A DNA stretch of 64,000 bases from Pseudomonas sp. M47T1 (GTDB lineage Bacteria > Pseudomonadota > Gammaproteobacteria > Pseudomonadales > Pseudomonadaceae): the NCBI RefSeq assembly GCF_000263855.1, contig NZ_AJWX01000006.1:1-64000 (forward strand), read 5' to 3'. The notes below the pieces were generated by a model. The model had not been told where the DNA came from and searched no databases. It saw only the letters and a program-made list of their open reading frames with translations. Each line of letters starts with the position of its first letter. The first letter of the stretch is position 1. Both the position numbers and the translations under genes were made by a program. Positions 53,537 through 63,973 of this stretch are shown one piece after another.

Positions 53537-53735
53537 CAGGTTCGGGTTTCGGGGTGATCGGGCGCGCGATGATACCGGTACTGGTGAAATTGTGAACAAC
53601 CATTTGCCGGTTTCATCCGGCTTGTCTCACAGCTTTTACATAAAAGCGCGAACCTGACCTTTCGCCTTGTGTCGAACCGTCTAGGCTCAGACAACCCCCT
53701 GCTTAAAATCCGTCAATTTCCCAGAGGACGCATCA

Positions 53736-56186
53736 ATGTCTCAGGAACCGCTTGCACGTGACGCCGAGGTGGCTGAATTTCGCGCCGCTGTACTCGCCAA
53801 ACTCACCTATGCGGTAGGTAAAGACCCTGATCATGCCTTTGATCACGACTGGTTCGAAGCTATTGCCCTGGCGGCCCGCGACCATATGGTCGAGCACTGG
53901 ATGGACCACACCCGGCAAATTTATCGCAAGGCGCAGAAACGGGTGTACTACCTTTCCCTGGAATTTCTGATTGGCAGGCTGCTGTACGACAGCCTCAGCA
54001 ACCTGGGGCTGCTGGATATCGCCAAAGAAGCGCTGACCGAACTGGGCGTGGACCTTGAGCGCATTCGCCTGCTGGAGCCCGATGCGGCGCTGGGCAACGG
54101 CGGCCTGGGGCGCTTGGCGGCGTGTTTCATGGAGAGCATGTCGACCCTGGGTATTGCCGCCCACGGCTATGGCATTCGCTACGAGCACGGGCTGTTTCGC
54201 CAGGCCATTGTCGATGGCTGGCAGCAGGAGCAGACCGAGAACTGGCTGGACTTCGGCAACCCCTGGGAGTTTGAACGCCCTGAGGTGATCTACCCCATCA
54301 GCTTCGGCGGCCACGTGGAAACCGTTCAGGACGCCGGCGGCCAGCAGAAACAGGTGTGGTGGCCCGCCGAGACGGTGCGGGCGGTTGCGTATGACACGCC
54401 CGTGGTGGGCTGGCGTGGTTCCAGCGTCAACACCTTGCGCCTGTGGCGTGCACGGGCTTTGGAAGAGCTGCACCTGGAACGCTTCAACGCCGGTGACCAC
54501 CTGGGTGCCGTGGCCGAGGTAGCTCGCGCCGAGAGCATTTCGCGGGTGCTGTACCCGGCCGACAGCACCGAGGCGGGGCAGGAACTGCGCCTGCGCCAGG
54601 AATACTTCTTCGTGTCGGCGTCGTTGCAGGACTTGCTGCGCCGCCACCAGAACATCCACCCTTCGCTGCTGAACCTGGCCGACGGCGCCGCCATCCAGCT
54701 CAACGACACGCACCCCTCCATTGCCGTGGCCGAGTTGATGCGCCTGTTGGTGGACACCCACGGCATTGCCTGGGACACCGCCTGGGACATCACCGTCAAC
54801 ACCCTGGCCTACACCAACCACACGCTGTTGCCTGAAGCCCTGGAAACCTGGCCGGTGGGCCTGATGGAGCGCATGTTGCCGCGGCACATGCAGATCATCT
54901 ACCTGATCAACGCCTACCACATCGATTCACTGCGGGCCAAAGGCATCCATGACTTCGACGTGCTGCGTGCGGTGTCGCTGATCGAGGAAGACAACGGCCG
55001 CCGGGTGCGCATGGGTAACCTGGCGTTCCTGGGCTCGCACAGTGTCAACGGCGTGTCGGCGTTGCACACCAAGCTGATGCGCAGCACGGTGTTCGCCGAA
55101 ATGCACAAGCTGTACCCGGACCGCATCAACAACAAAACCAACGGCATCACCTTCCGCCGTTGGCTGTTCCAGTCCAATGGCCAGCTCACCTCCATGCTGG
55201 TGGATGCCCTGGGCGTGGAGGTGCTCGACCATCCGGAGCAGCGCCTGATTGCCCTGGAACCGTTCGCCGAGAAGGCCGACTTTCGCAAGGCCTTCGCCGC
55301 CCAGCGGCTGGCCAGCAAGAAAGCCTTGGCGCGGATCATCCAGGACCGGCTGGGTATCGCCATCAACCCCGAAGCGATGTTTGACGTACAGGTCAAGCGT
55401 ATCCACGAGTACAAGCGCCAGTTGCTCAACCTGCTGCACACTGTGGCGCTGTATCAGGCCATACGTGCCGAGCCGGGTACCAGTTGGGTGCCACGGGTGA
55501 AGATATTCGCCGGCAAGGCGGCTGCCAGCTACCACCAGGCCAAGCTCATCATCAAGCTGGCCAACGACATCGCCCGCACGGTGAACAATGACCCCACGGT
55601 GCGCGGCTTGCTCAAGGTAGTGTTCCTGCCCAACTACAACGTCAGCCTGGCGGAAAGCATCATTCCGGCGGCGGACTTGTCCGAGCAGATCTCTACTGCC
55701 GGTTACGAGGCATCCGGTACCAGCAACATGAAGTTCGGCCTCAATGGTGCGCTCACCATCGGCACCATGGACGGTGCCAACGTGGAGATGGCGGAGCGCA
55801 TCGGCACCGAGCACATGTTCATTTTCGGTCTTACCTCCCAGCAGGTGGAAGCCCGCAAACGCGCCGGAGAGTTCAATGCCGGCGGCGATATTTCTGCCTC
55901 GCATCGCCTCAACGATGTGTTGCAGGCAATTCGCAGCGGCGTGTTTTCCCCGGACGATCCGTCTCGTTATGCCGGGCTTATCGATGGCTTGATCGCCTAC
56001 GACCGCTTCCTGGTATGCGCCGATTTCGATGGCTACTGGGATGCCCAGAAGCGTGTGGAAGACCTGTGGCACGACCCGGCCCACTGGTGGCGCTCGGCCG
56101 TGCTCAACACCGCGCGCACCGGCTGGTTCTCCTCCGACCGCACCATCCGCGAATACGCCGAGGAGATCTGGAACGCGCTGGAGTAA
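53736..56186 (+). CDS. glgP: Glycogen/alpha-glucan phosphorylase GlgP
   Basis: Protein of 816 residues, full family length. The PLP lysine is in GTSNMKFGLNGALTIGTMDGANVEM, and YYLSLEFLIGRLL, ALGNGGLGRLAACFMES and KTNGITFRRW are conserved landmarks. It releases glucose-1-phosphate from storage glucan. CAGAGGACGCATCA supplies the ribosome site. No other glg genes are adjacent. Confidence 0.97.
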   Translation: MSQEPLARDAEVAEFRAAVLAKLTYAVGKDPDHAFDHDWFEAIALAARDHMVEHWMDHTRQIYRKAQKRVYYLSLEFLIGRLLYDSLSNLGLLDIAKEALTELGVDLERIRLLEPDAALGNGGLGRLAACFMESMSTLGIAAHGYGIRYEHGLFRQAIVDGWQQEQTENWLDFGNPWEFERPEVIYPISFGGHVETVQDAGGQQKQVWWPAETVRAVAYDTPVVGWRGSSVNTLRLWRARALEELHLERFNAGDHLGAVAEVARAESISRVLYPADSTEAGQELRLRQEYFFVSASLQDLLRRHQNIHPSLLNLADGAAIQLNDTHPSIAVAELMRLLVDTHGIAWDTAWDITVNTLAYTNHTLLPEALETWPVGLMERMLPRHMQIIYLINAYHIDSLRAKGIHDFDVLRAVSLIEEDNGRRVRMGNLAFLGSHSVNGVSALHTKLMRSTVFAEMHKLYPDRINNKTNGITFRRWLFQSNGQLTSMLVDALGVEVLDHPEQRLIALEPFAEKADFRKAFAAQRLASKKALARIIQDRLGIAINPEAMFDVQVKRIHEYKRQLLNLLHTVALYQAIRAEPGTSWVPRVKIFAGKAAASYHQAKLIIKLANDIARTVNNDPTVRGLLKVVFLPNYNVSLAESIIPAADLSEQISTAGYEASGTSNMKFGLNGALTIGTMDGANVEMAERIGTEHMFIFGLTSQQVEARKRAGEFNAGGDISASHRLNDVLQAIRSGVFSPDDPSRYAGLIDGLIAYDRFLVCADFDGYWDAQKRVEDLWHDPAHWWRSAVLNTARTGWFSSDRTIREYAEEIWNALE

Positions 56187-56216
56187 CCTGACTCATCTGC
56201 TGAAAGCAGCCATGCC

Positions 56217-56252
56217 ATGTGGGAGTGGGCTCTGGTGGGAGTGGGCCCTTAA
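56217..56252. repeat. Degenerate REP fragments after glgP
   Basis: GTGGGAGTGGGCTCTGG and GTGGGAGTGGGCCC are two REP half-units in the same direction. Confidence 0.5.
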
Positions 56253-56367
56253 TGAATAGCCCTTTATGGCAGCGCCTGGTTGTTGGGATATCCGTCAGCA
56301 AATACTGGCCTAATCGATATACTGTCGCCCTACCAAGGACTTATGACACCGGTTAGGGAAATCGATC

Positions 56368-59103
56368 ATGCAATGGGTATTGCTGTTGCTGGGCCTCGCG
56401 CTGGGTGGCGCTTTCGACGAATCAGTCGAAGGCGCGCTAGTGGGCGGCCTGCTGGGCCTGGTTTCCGGCCTGGCTTTTCGCGTGGGCTCGCTGGCGCGTC
56501 GCAGCGGCCAGCAACGCGTGCAATTGCAGGAAACGCAGCAGGCGCTCGCCGCCATGCAGTTGCGGCTGCACGCCCTGGAAGGGGGCGCCGCGGCGGCTGT
56601 CCCTGTGCCTTGCGAACCCATCGCCGATGCAGCCGCGCTGGAGTGGGAGCTACCTGTTACCCCGCCCGTACCTGCCCCTGAAGCGGTGCACGCCTGGTCT
56701 GCCCGGGCGCCCCAGCCCTCAGGGCCGGATATCTTCAGCAAGGCCTTCAGCGCTGCCCGGGGCTGGTTGCTGGGCGGCAATACCGTGTTGCGCGTGGGCC
56801 TGGTGCTGTTGTTCCTGGGCCTGGCCTTCCTGTTGCGCTACGCCACCGAAAACGTCGTGGTGCCCATTGAAATGCGCTACGCCGGCGTTGCCGCCAGCGC
56901 CCTGGCCTTGCTGGGCCTTGGCTGGTGGCTGCGGGTCAGGCGTCGTGGCTATGGCTTGCTGATGCAGGGGGCGGGGGTGGCGGTGTTGTACCTCACCGTG
57001 TTCGCCGCCATGCGTCTGCATTCACTGATCGAGCCCGGCCCGGCCATGGCCCTGTTGGTGGCGGTGACCGTGTTCTCGGCCATTCTAGCGGTGTTGCAGG
57101 ACGCTCTGGGGCTGGCCTGCGCTGCTGCACTGGGTGGCTTTGCCGCGCCTGTTCTGGCTTCCACCGGCGATGGCAGCCACGTTGCACTGTTCACTTATTT
57201 TGCCCTGCTTGACGCCGGCATTCTCGCCATCGCCTGGTTCAAGGCATGGCGCTTGCTGAACCTGATCGGCTTCGTGGGCACCTTCGGCATCGGCTTTGCG
57301 TGGGGTGCACGCGCCTACACGCCGGAGCTGTTCTGGAGCACCGCGCCATTCCTGTGGCTGTTCTTCGCCATGTACTTGGCTATCGGCCTGTTGTTCGCTC
57401 GCCGTACCCTGCTCGACAGCCCCGAGCCACCGGCGGACGCCGACCGCGCCACCCTGCTGCGCTGGGCGGCGCGCCAGGGCGACTATGTGCATGGCACCAT
57501 CCTGTTCGGGCCGCCTTTGGTGGGCTTTGGCCTGCAATGGGCGCTGATCCGCCACCTGGAGTTTGGCGCAGCCTTCAGCGCGCTTGGGCTGGGGGCCATT
57601 TACATGGTGTTGGCGTGGATGCTGGCGCGACGAGCGCCGCAGCGGGCCATGCTGCTCACCGAGACCTGCCTGGCCCTGGCGGTGATTTTCACCAGCCTGG
57701 CGATTGCGCTGGGCCTGGATGCACGCTGGACCAGCAGCGCCTGGGCCCTGGAAGGCGCCGGCCTGTATTGGCTTGGCCTGCGCCAACAGCGGCGCCTGGC
57801 ACGCGCATTCGCCTTGCTGCTGCAACTGGGCGCGGCGGTTTTCTGCCTGCTGGACTGGAATGACTCGCCCTTCGTGACGCCCACCGGCGACTTTGCCTTC
57901 AGTGCCCTGTTGCTGGCAGTGGCGGGGCTGGTCTGCGCCTGGCGCCAGCACGTTGAGCGTCCGGCCACTGCGCTGGCCACGGCCCTGCTGCTGTGGGGCG
58001 CGGTGTGGTGGTTGCTGGCGTGCGTCACCGGTGTGCCGCGCATTGTGCAGTGGCCGTGGGACACGGCGGCCGTGTTGATCGCCTTCAGCGCCAGTGCGGC
58101 CTTGGCCGCTGTGTTGGCACCGCGCCTGCGTTGGTCGGGCTTGGCGTATGTGGCCTTGGCGCTGGTGCCCCTGGCGTGGTTACTGTTACCGCTGGGCTGG
58201 CGCCACGGCTTTCACGTGTCGGCTCGCATGGGCTGGCTGGCCTGGCCGCTGGTGCTGGTGGCGCACTTCTGGTCGCTGCGTCGCCTGCCTGACTGGGTGA
58301 ACGCCCGGGTGTTGACCGCAAGCCATGTACTGGGCGCCTGGTTGCTGATTGTCTTGCTGTCGCTTGAGCTGAGCTACGGGCTGGAGCTGCTTTGCGGCTA
58401 TTACAACGCCTGGCGCTGGCTGGGCTGGGCCGTGTTCCCGGCACTGTTCCTGTTGCTGGCCGCCAGCGAGCGCCAATGGCCCTGGCCGCTGGGCAGTTAC
58501 CCACAGGCTTATCGCTGGTGGGCCGCCTGGCCCCTGGCCTGGGTGATGCTGGCGTGGCTATGGCTGGCCAACTTCTTCAGCGACGGTTCGGCCGACCCGC
58601 TGCCTTATGTGCCATTGGCGAACCCGCTGGAATTGGGCTTGCTGGTGATGCTCTACGCCATGTTCACCTGGGCGCGTCGCTTCGACAGCCGCTTGCGCAG
58701 CCTGCACATGCGTGGCCCGGTGACCTGGAAACTGGCCGCTTCCGCGTTCGCCGTGCTGACCGGCATGGTCATGCGCACTGCCCACCACTATGCCGGCTTG
58801 CCCTATGATCTGGATGCGTTGCTGGCGTCCATGCTGGTGCAGGCCAGCCTGTCCATTGTCTGGACGTTATTGGCCCTGGGCCTGATGATTGGCGGTCATT
58901 TTCGCGGCCGGCGTGACGTGTGGCTGGTGGGGGCGGGGTTGATCGCCGTGGTGGTGGCCAAGCTGTTCTTTGTCGAATTGAGCAACCACGGCGGTTTGGC
59001 GCGGATTGTCTCGTTCATTGGCGTGGGCGTACTGTTGCTGGTGGTCGGTTATTTCGCGCCGCTGCCGCCACGGCGCATAGAACCGGCGGGGGCCGATTGC
59101 TGA
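56368..59103 (+). CDS. DUF2339 polytopic membrane protein
   Basis: Protein of 911 residues. A short N-terminal segment and a coiled stretch (RRSGQQRVQLQETQQALAAM) with a Pro-rich linker precede more than 20 hydrophobic segments, starting with WLLGGNTVLRVGLVLLFLGLAFLLRYATE, the DUF2339 signature. Function unknown. One base separates its stop from the following DUF3999 gene; the two families are usually found together. Confidence 0.88.
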   Translation: MQWVLLLLGLALGGAFDESVEGALVGGLLGLVSGLAFRVGSLARRSGQQRVQLQETQQALAAMQLRLHALEGGAAAAVPVPCEPIADAAALEWELPVTPPVPAPEAVHAWSARAPQPSGPDIFSKAFSAARGWLLGGNTVLRVGLVLLFLGLAFLLRYATENVVVPIEMRYAGVAASALALLGLGWWLRVRRRGYGLLMQGAGVAVLYLTVFAAMRLHSLIEPGPAMALLVAVTVFSAILAVLQDALGLACAAALGGFAAPVLASTGDGSHVALFTYFALLDAGILAIAWFKAWRLLNLIGFVGTFGIGFAWGARAYTPELFWSTAPFLWLFFAMYLAIGLLFARRTLLDSPEPPADADRATLLRWAARQGDYVHGTILFGPPLVGFGLQWALIRHLEFGAAFSALGLGAIYMVLAWMLARRAPQRAMLLTETCLALAVIFTSLAIALGLDARWTSSAWALEGAGLYWLGLRQQRRLARAFALLLQLGAAVFCLLDWNDSPFVTPTGDFAFSALLLAVAGLVCAWRQHVERPATALATALLLWGAVWWLLACVTGVPRIVQWPWDTAAVLIAFSASAALAAVLAPRLRWSGLAYVALALVPLAWLLLPLGWRHGFHVSARMGWLAWPLVLVAHFWSLRRLPDWVNARVLTASHVLGAWLLIVLLSLELSYGLELLCGYYNAWRWLGWAVFPALFLLLAASERQWPWPLGSYPQAYRWWAAWPLAWVMLAWLWLANFFSDGSADPLPYVPLANPLELGLLVMLYAMFTWARRFDSRLRSLHMRGPVTWKLAASAFAVLTGMVMRTAHHYAGLPYDLDALLASMLVQASLSIVWTLLALGLMIGGHFRGRRDVWLVGAGLIAVVVAKLFFVELSNHGGLARIVSFIGVGVLLLVVGYFAPLPPRRIEPAGADC

Positions 59104-59104
59104 T

Positions 59105-60466
59105 ATGGGGCACATGATCAAAGCATGGTGTGGAGTGATGGGCCTGTTTGCCGCGCTGTCGGCCATGGCCCAGGAGCAACTGGGTGATTACGCCAATCAG
59201 GTGCCCTTGACCGTCAGCGGCCAGGGCCCCTGGTATCGCCTGGACCTGCCCCTGGCAGTGCAACTGGGTGCCCGCCAGGCCGACCTGTCCGATGTGCGCG
59301 TGTTCAATGCCGCCGGCGAGCCCATGGCCTACGCCCTGGTGCGCGAGCCGGTGCGTCATCAGCAAAGTGAGCACCAGGCCAGCGTGAAGTGGTTCCCGCT
59401 GTACGACGCCGCCGAAACCGCGCTGGCCACCCCCAAGGTGCGCATCCAGACCGGCCCCAACGGCAGCCTCATCGAAGTGCAGCCCGAGGAAGAACTGGAG
59501 GCGGGCGAGGAGGTGCTGCGGGGCTGGTTGCTGGACACCAGCGCCATCACCGAGCCCTTGACCCAACTGAGCCTGGACTGGAGCAGCGAGCGCGAAGGCT
59601 TCCAGCGCTTCAGCATCGAAGCCAGCGATGACCTGCAGCATTGGCGCTCATGGGGCGATGGCCAGGTGGCACGCCTGTCGTTCGCCGATGAGCGCATCGA
59701 GCAGCACGATGTCAGCCTGCCCACGCAGCCGGCCCGTTACCTGCGCCTGTTATGGCAGGTGCCGCAGTCGGCGCCGGTGCTCAGCCAGGTGCTGGTCCAA
59801 AGCAGCGCCAGCAGCCGTGTTCCGCCCGCACTGGTGTGGTCAGAGCCCATCACGGGCAGCAGCGCCAAGGCCGACGAGTACACCTGGACGCTACCGGCCG
59901 CCCTGGCCGTGGAGCGCGTGCAAATCGGCCTGGCCCAGCCCAACAGCCTGGCCCCCGTGGACCTGTTTGGCCGTTATGACCTCAATGGCAGCTGGGAGCC
60001 GCTGGAAAGTGGCTTGCTCTACCGCTTGACGCAGAACGGCCAGGACGCGGTGCAAAACGAACTGCCCATGCGCGGTGAAACCCTGCGCCAGCTCAAGTTG
60101 CAGGTGGACGACCGTGGCGGCGGCCTGGGTGCCGAGGCGCCGGTGCTGCGGGTGGCGGTGCGGCCGGTTCAGTTAGTATTCCTGGCCCGCGGCGCAGGGC
60201 CTTATCGATTGGCCATCGGCAACGCCAACGCCATCGGTGCGCAACTGCCCTTGGGCACCCTGATACCCGACGGCGATGAGCAGCGCCTGGCCACCCTTGG
60301 CGTTGCTGAGCCGGCCATTACGCCGGTGATCGTCGCGCCACCGGCGCCGGCCGCCTCGGCGTCGAACTGGAAGCGCTTCAGCCTGTGGCTGGTGCTGGTG
60401 GTCGGCGTGCTGGCGCTGGCGGCCATGGCGTTCAGCCTGGTGCGTGCGCGCCCCAGCGGGCGATGA
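59105..60466 (+). CDS. DUF3999 periplasmic protein with C-terminal anchor
   Basis: Protein of 453 residues with a signal peptide (WCGVMGLFAALSAMAQ), a large beta-rich region (about 25-420) opening YANQVPLTVSGQGPWYRLDL, and a C-terminal membrane segment (FSLWLVLVVGVLALAAMAFSLV). ATG 59105 or 59114 are both possible. It probably works with the DUF2339 protein in the envelope; no activity is known to me. Confidence 0.85.
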   Translation: MGHMIKAWCGVMGLFAALSAMAQEQLGDYANQVPLTVSGQGPWYRLDLPLAVQLGARQADLSDVRVFNAAGEPMAYALVREPVRHQQSEHQASVKWFPLYDAAETALATPKVRIQTGPNGSLIEVQPEEELEAGEEVLRGWLLDTSAITEPLTQLSLDWSSEREGFQRFSIEASDDLQHWRSWGDGQVARLSFADERIEQHDVSLPTQPARYLRLLWQVPQSAPVLSQVLVQSSASSRVPPALVWSEPITGSSAKADEYTWTLPAALAVERVQIGLAQPNSLAPVDLFGRYDLNGSWEPLESGLLYRLTQNGQDAVQNELPMRGETLRQLKLQVDDRGGGLGAEAPVLRVAVRPVQLVFLARGAGPYRLAIGNANAIGAQLPLGTLIPDGDEQRLATLGVAEPAITPVIVAPPAPAASASNWKRFSLWLVLVVGVLALAAMAFSLVRARPSGR

Positions 60467-60638
60467 GGCCATACGCGCCACCTGTGGTCGGTTTCGGACT
60501 ACGCTTGAGCGGGTGGCGTGAACCTTTAACGTTACAGCCCTGTCTGAAGGGCTGGAACCGCGCCCCTATCGCTCGCTAGGTTTTCAATGAGCCTGTAAAC
60601 TGCGCGGGTTTTTCCCACCCCATTCTCCGGAGCCGTCC

Positions 60639-61649
60639 ATGTCCCGCGTTACCTTGAGTCGCTATTTGATCGAGCAGACCCGCAGCAACAAGACCCCTGC
60701 CGATCTGCGCTTCCTTATCGAAGTGGTGGCGCGCGCATGCAAAGAGATCAGCCACGCTGTGTCCAAGGGCGCCCTGGGCGGCGTACTGGGCAGCATGGGC
60801 ACTGAAAACGTGCAGGGTGAAGTGCAGAAGAAGCTGGACGTGCTGTCCAACGACATCCTGCTCGAATCCAACGAATGGGGCGGCCACCTGGCCGGCATGG
60901 CGTCCGAGGAAATGGACAATGCCTACCAGATCCCTGGCCAGTACCCTAAAGGCGCGTACCTGTTGGTGTTCGACCCGCTGGACGGCTCGTCCAACATCGA
61001 CGTCAACGTGTCGGTCGGTACCATTTTCTCGGTACTGCGCTGCCCAACCGAGTACCTGACCCAGAACGACAGCCTCAACGAGCAGGCTTTCCTGCAGAAG
61101 GGCACCGAGCAGGTCGCCGCCGGCTACGCCATCTATGGCCCGCAGACCATGCTGATCCTGACCCTGGGCAACGGCGTCAAGGGTTTCACCCTGGACCGCG
61201 AGATGGGCAGCTTCGTGCTCACCCACGAAGACATCAGCATCCCGGAAACCACCGCCGAGTTCGCCATCAACATGTCCAACCAGCGCCACTGGGAAGCCCC
61301 GGTGAAGCGTTACGTCAGCGAGCTGACCGCTGGTGAGGAAGGCCCGTTGAAGAAGAACTACAACATGCGCTGGATCGCCTCGATGGTGGCCGACGTGCAC
61401 CGCATCCTGACTCGTGGCGGCCTGTTCATGTACCCGCGTGACAGCCGTGAGCCAGAGAAACCAGGCAAACTGCGCCTGATGTACGAAGCCAACCCGATGT
61501 CGTTCCTGGTGGAACAGGCCGGTGGTGCGTCCACCGACGGTCACCAGCGCATCCTCGACATCCAGCCTGAAGGCCTGCACCAGCGTGTGGCGGTGTTCCT
61601 GGGGTCCAAGCAGGAAGTGGAGCGCGTAACCGCGTACCACAAGGAATAA
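60639..61649 (+). CDS. fbp: Fructose-1,6-bisphosphatase class I
   Basis: Protein of 336 residues. Metal and substrate sites are seen in [25 protein letters not shown] and [24 protein letters not shown]. It runs the gluconeogenic step from fructose-1,6-bisphosphate to fructose-6-phosphate. The gene is alone with its own upstream gap. Confidence 0.97.
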   Translation: MSRVTLSRYLIEQTRSNKTPADLRFLIEVVARACKEISHAVSKGALGGVLGSMGTENVQGEVQKKLDVLSNDILLESNEWGGHLAGMASEEMDNAYQIPGQYPKGAYLLVFDPLDGSSNIDVNVSVGTIFSVLRCPTEYLTQNDSLNEQAFLQKGTEQVAAGYAIYGPQTMLILTLGNGVKGFTLDREMGSFVLTHEDISIPETTAEFAINMSNQRHWEAPVKRYVSELTAGEEGPLKKNYNMRWIASMVADVHRILTRGGLFMYPRDSREPEKPGKLRLMYEANPMSFLVEQAGGASTDGHQRILDIQPEGLHQRVAVFLGSKQEVERVTAYHKE

Positions 61650-61675
61650 ACCGCTCTGATGGAGCCGCTGGCTTT

Positions 61676-61767
61676 TGTGTGGGAGCGGGCTCTGCCCGCG
61701 AAGATGGCCCCGCGTAGCGGCTGACGAAATGCGTTGTTCTTTTCCCGGGCAGAGCCGGCTCCCACAA
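61676..61767. repeat. REP pair after fbp
   Basis: GTGGGAGCGGGCTCTGCCCGCG and the inverted CCCGGGCAGAGCCGGCTCCC. Confidence 0.85.
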
Positions 61768-61802
61768 GAACAGGTTTTCTCAGCAGTCAGCTAAAAGCGC
61801 GC

Positions 61803-61837
61803 AAAAAAAATGCCCCCAGCGCTGGGGGCATTTTTGT
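61803..61837. terminator. Bidirectional terminator between fbp and the chemoreceptor gene
   Basis: AAAAAAAATGCCCCCAGC pairs with GCTGGGGGCATTTTTGTTT. It lies at the stop of the chemoreceptor gene. Confidence 0.9.
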
Positions 61838-63730
61838 TTAGATGCGGAAACTGCCCACCAGATGCTTCAGCCGCGTGACCTGCTGTTCCAGGTCGCTGCA
61901 CGCGCGCAGCGTCGACTGCAGGTTTTCCACGCCTTCCTGGTTCAGCGTGTTGATCTCGGTGATGTCGACATTGATGGCTTCCACCACGGCGGTCTGCTCT
62001 TCGGTAGCGGTGGCCACTGACTGGTTCATGCCGTCGATCTCGCCGATACGCTGGGTCACGCTGCCCAACCGCTCGCCGGCCTGGTTGGCAATGCTCACGC
62101 TTTGTTCGCTCTGGCTCTGGCTTTCGGTCATGGTGCCCACCGCTTCACGGGCGCCCACTTGCAGTTCCTCGATGATTTTCTGCACTTGCTGCGCCGAGTC
62201 CTGGGTGCGGTGGGCCAAGTTGCGCACCTCGTCGGCCACCACGGCAAAGCCGCGGCCGGCATCACCGGCACGGGCCGCTTCAATGGCGGCGTTGAGTGCC
62301 AGCAGGTTGGTCTGCTGCGAAATGCTGGTGATCACTTCCAGGATCTGGCCGATGTTCACCGTGTTGGCGTTCAGGGTCTCGATATTGCCGCACGAGTCGC
62401 TGATCTTCGCCGACAGCTGGCCCATCACTTCGATGGTCTTGTTCACTACTTGCTGACCATCTTCGGCCAGGCTGCGTGCGTCGCTTGAGTGCTGGGAGGC
62501 GAGGGCAGCATTCTGGGCGATTTCCTGGGCGGCGGCGCCCAGTTCGTTGATGGCAGCGGCCACGCTGCTGGTGCGGCTGGCCTGCTGGTCGGAGTTGAGC
62601 ATCGAGGAGTTCGAGGCGCTGACCACCTGCAAGGCCACTTCGTTGACCCGGCCAGTGGCCGAGGACACTTCGCGGATCGATTCGTGGATACGCTCCACGA
62701 AACGGTTGAACGAGTTGCCCAGCATGCCGAATTCGTCCTGGGCATGGATGGTCAGGCGCTTGGTGAGGTCGCCTTCACCTTCGGCGATGTCATGCATGGC
62801 GCGGCCCATCACGTGCAGCGGCTCCATCAGCACGCGAATCAGCAGGCCCAGCAGGGCGATGATGATCACCACGGCAATCACCGTGGCCACCAGCGCCGAA
62901 TTGCGGAATTCACCCAGCATGGAATAGGCGGCGTCCTTGTCCAGCACCAGTGCCACGTACCAGTCGGCCGACGGAACACCGTTCACGCGGGTGAAGGAAA
63001 CAAACTGCGCCTTGCCGTCGAGTTCCACTTCCTTCATGCCCGGGCTGACCTGTGGTGCGCCCTGCGGGTAGGCCTCGGCCAGGGTCTTGAGTACCAGTTT
63101 GCTGTCCGGGTGAATGAGAATCTTGCCGTTGCCGGTCACGATGAACGCGTGGCCGTGGCCGCCAAAGTTCAGCGAGTTGATGATGTCGCTGACGTTGGTG
63201 AGGTCAATGTCCGCACCGGCCACGCCGATGAACTGGTTGTCATGGCGCACCGGGGTGGCGATGGTGATCACCAGTTTGCCCGACGAGGCGGCGATGTAAG
63301 GTTCGGTGACGATGGTCTGCTGGGCCGCATTGGCCGCCTTGAACCAGCCTCGCTGGCGCGGATCATAGTCGGCAGGGCGGTTGCCGGCCGGTACCGAGAA
63401 CATCACCCCGTTTTGGCCACCAAAATAGGTGAGCTGGAAGTTGCTGGAGTAAGCCGGCAACGCCACGCTGCGCGCAAGGCTTTGGGCCGAGTCACCGTCC
63501 ACGGCAACCTGCTGGCCCAGGGACTGCAACAACTGGATGCGGCTTTCCAGCCACGTCTGAATGTTGCTGGTAGTCAGGGTGCCCAGCTGTTTCATCGAGG
63601 CATCGGTGCTTTCGTGCAAGGTGGCACGTTGGCGATAGTCGTTGAACAGCATGAAGCAGGCGAACGCCAGGGCGACGATAAGGGCCGCTGCGATCAGGAT
63701 CTTGTGGCTGAATTTCAGGTTTTTTGTCAT
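61838..63730 (-). CDS. Methyl-accepting chemotaxis protein with dCache sensor
   Basis: Protein of 630 residues from ATG 63730. Membrane segments at about 12-32 and 275-297 flank a periplasmic dCache domain with [31 protein letters not shown] and GVAGADIDL, which keeps the Tyr/Arg/Trp/Tyr/Asp pattern of amino-acid-sensing dCache domains. HAMP and signalling domains follow (hairpin tip [31 protein letters not shown]). No CheR-docking pentapeptide is seen at the C-terminus. The ligand is probably an amino acid, by inference. Confidence 0.9.
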   Translation of the reverse strand: MTKNLKFSHKILIAAALIVALAFACFMLFNDYRQRATLHESTDASMKQLGTLTTSNIQTWLESRIQLLQSLGQQVAVDGDSAQSLARSVALPAYSSNFQLTYFGGQNGVMFSVPAGNRPADYDPRQRGWFKAANAAQQTIVTEPYIAASSGKLVITIATPVRHDNQFIGVAGADIDLTNVSDIINSLNFGGHGHAFIVTGNGKILIHPDSKLVLKTLAEAYPQGAPQVSPGMKEVELDGKAQFVSFTRVNGVPSADWYVALVLDKDAAYSMLGEFRNSALVATVIAVVIIIALLGLLIRVLMEPLHVMGRAMHDIAEGEGDLTKRLTIHAQDEFGMLGNSFNRFVERIHESIREVSSATGRVNEVALQVVSASNSSMLNSDQQASRTSSVAAAINELGAAAQEIAQNAALASQHSSDARSLAEDGQQVVNKTIEVMGQLSAKISDSCGNIETLNANTVNIGQILEVITSISQQTNLLALNAAIEAARAGDAGRGFAVVADEVRNLAHRTQDSAQQVQKIIEELQVGAREAVGTMTESQSQSEQSVSIANQAGERLGSVTQRIGEIDGMNQSVATATEEQTAVVEAINVDITEINTLNQEGVENLQSTLRACSDLEQQVTRLKHLVGSFRI

Positions 63731-63973
63731 GGGGTTGATCTGTGCGCAAGGGGGCTGGTCAAACAGGGGTGGCAATCTGCCAGATAGACGCAGATAGCGC
63801 TATCTACTGTCGGCACAAATTTACCGAAGATTAATGTACGGTTTGGTGAGTCGACCGGCGGGCGGACAAGGGCTGGCATAAATGCCTGGGGCGCTGGGGA
63901 ACCAGATCGCGGTTTTCTCTTCTAAGCTCAAGCTGGCAGCCAAGCCGGCCTTATTGTCCAGGAGTGACCTTTC
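63731..63973. other. Divergent gap before the right window edge
   Basis: No gene is called. It should hold the promoters of the chemoreceptor and of the gene starting at 63974. Confidence 0.4.

Noticed and set aside
27932..60466. Long reverse-strand open frames opposite GC-rich core genes (for example opposite the MFS, ctpA, gpmI and DUF2339 genes)
   Set aside because: They mirror the codon bias of the real genes, lack domains and ribosome sites, and have His/Gln/Arg-rich shadow composition.
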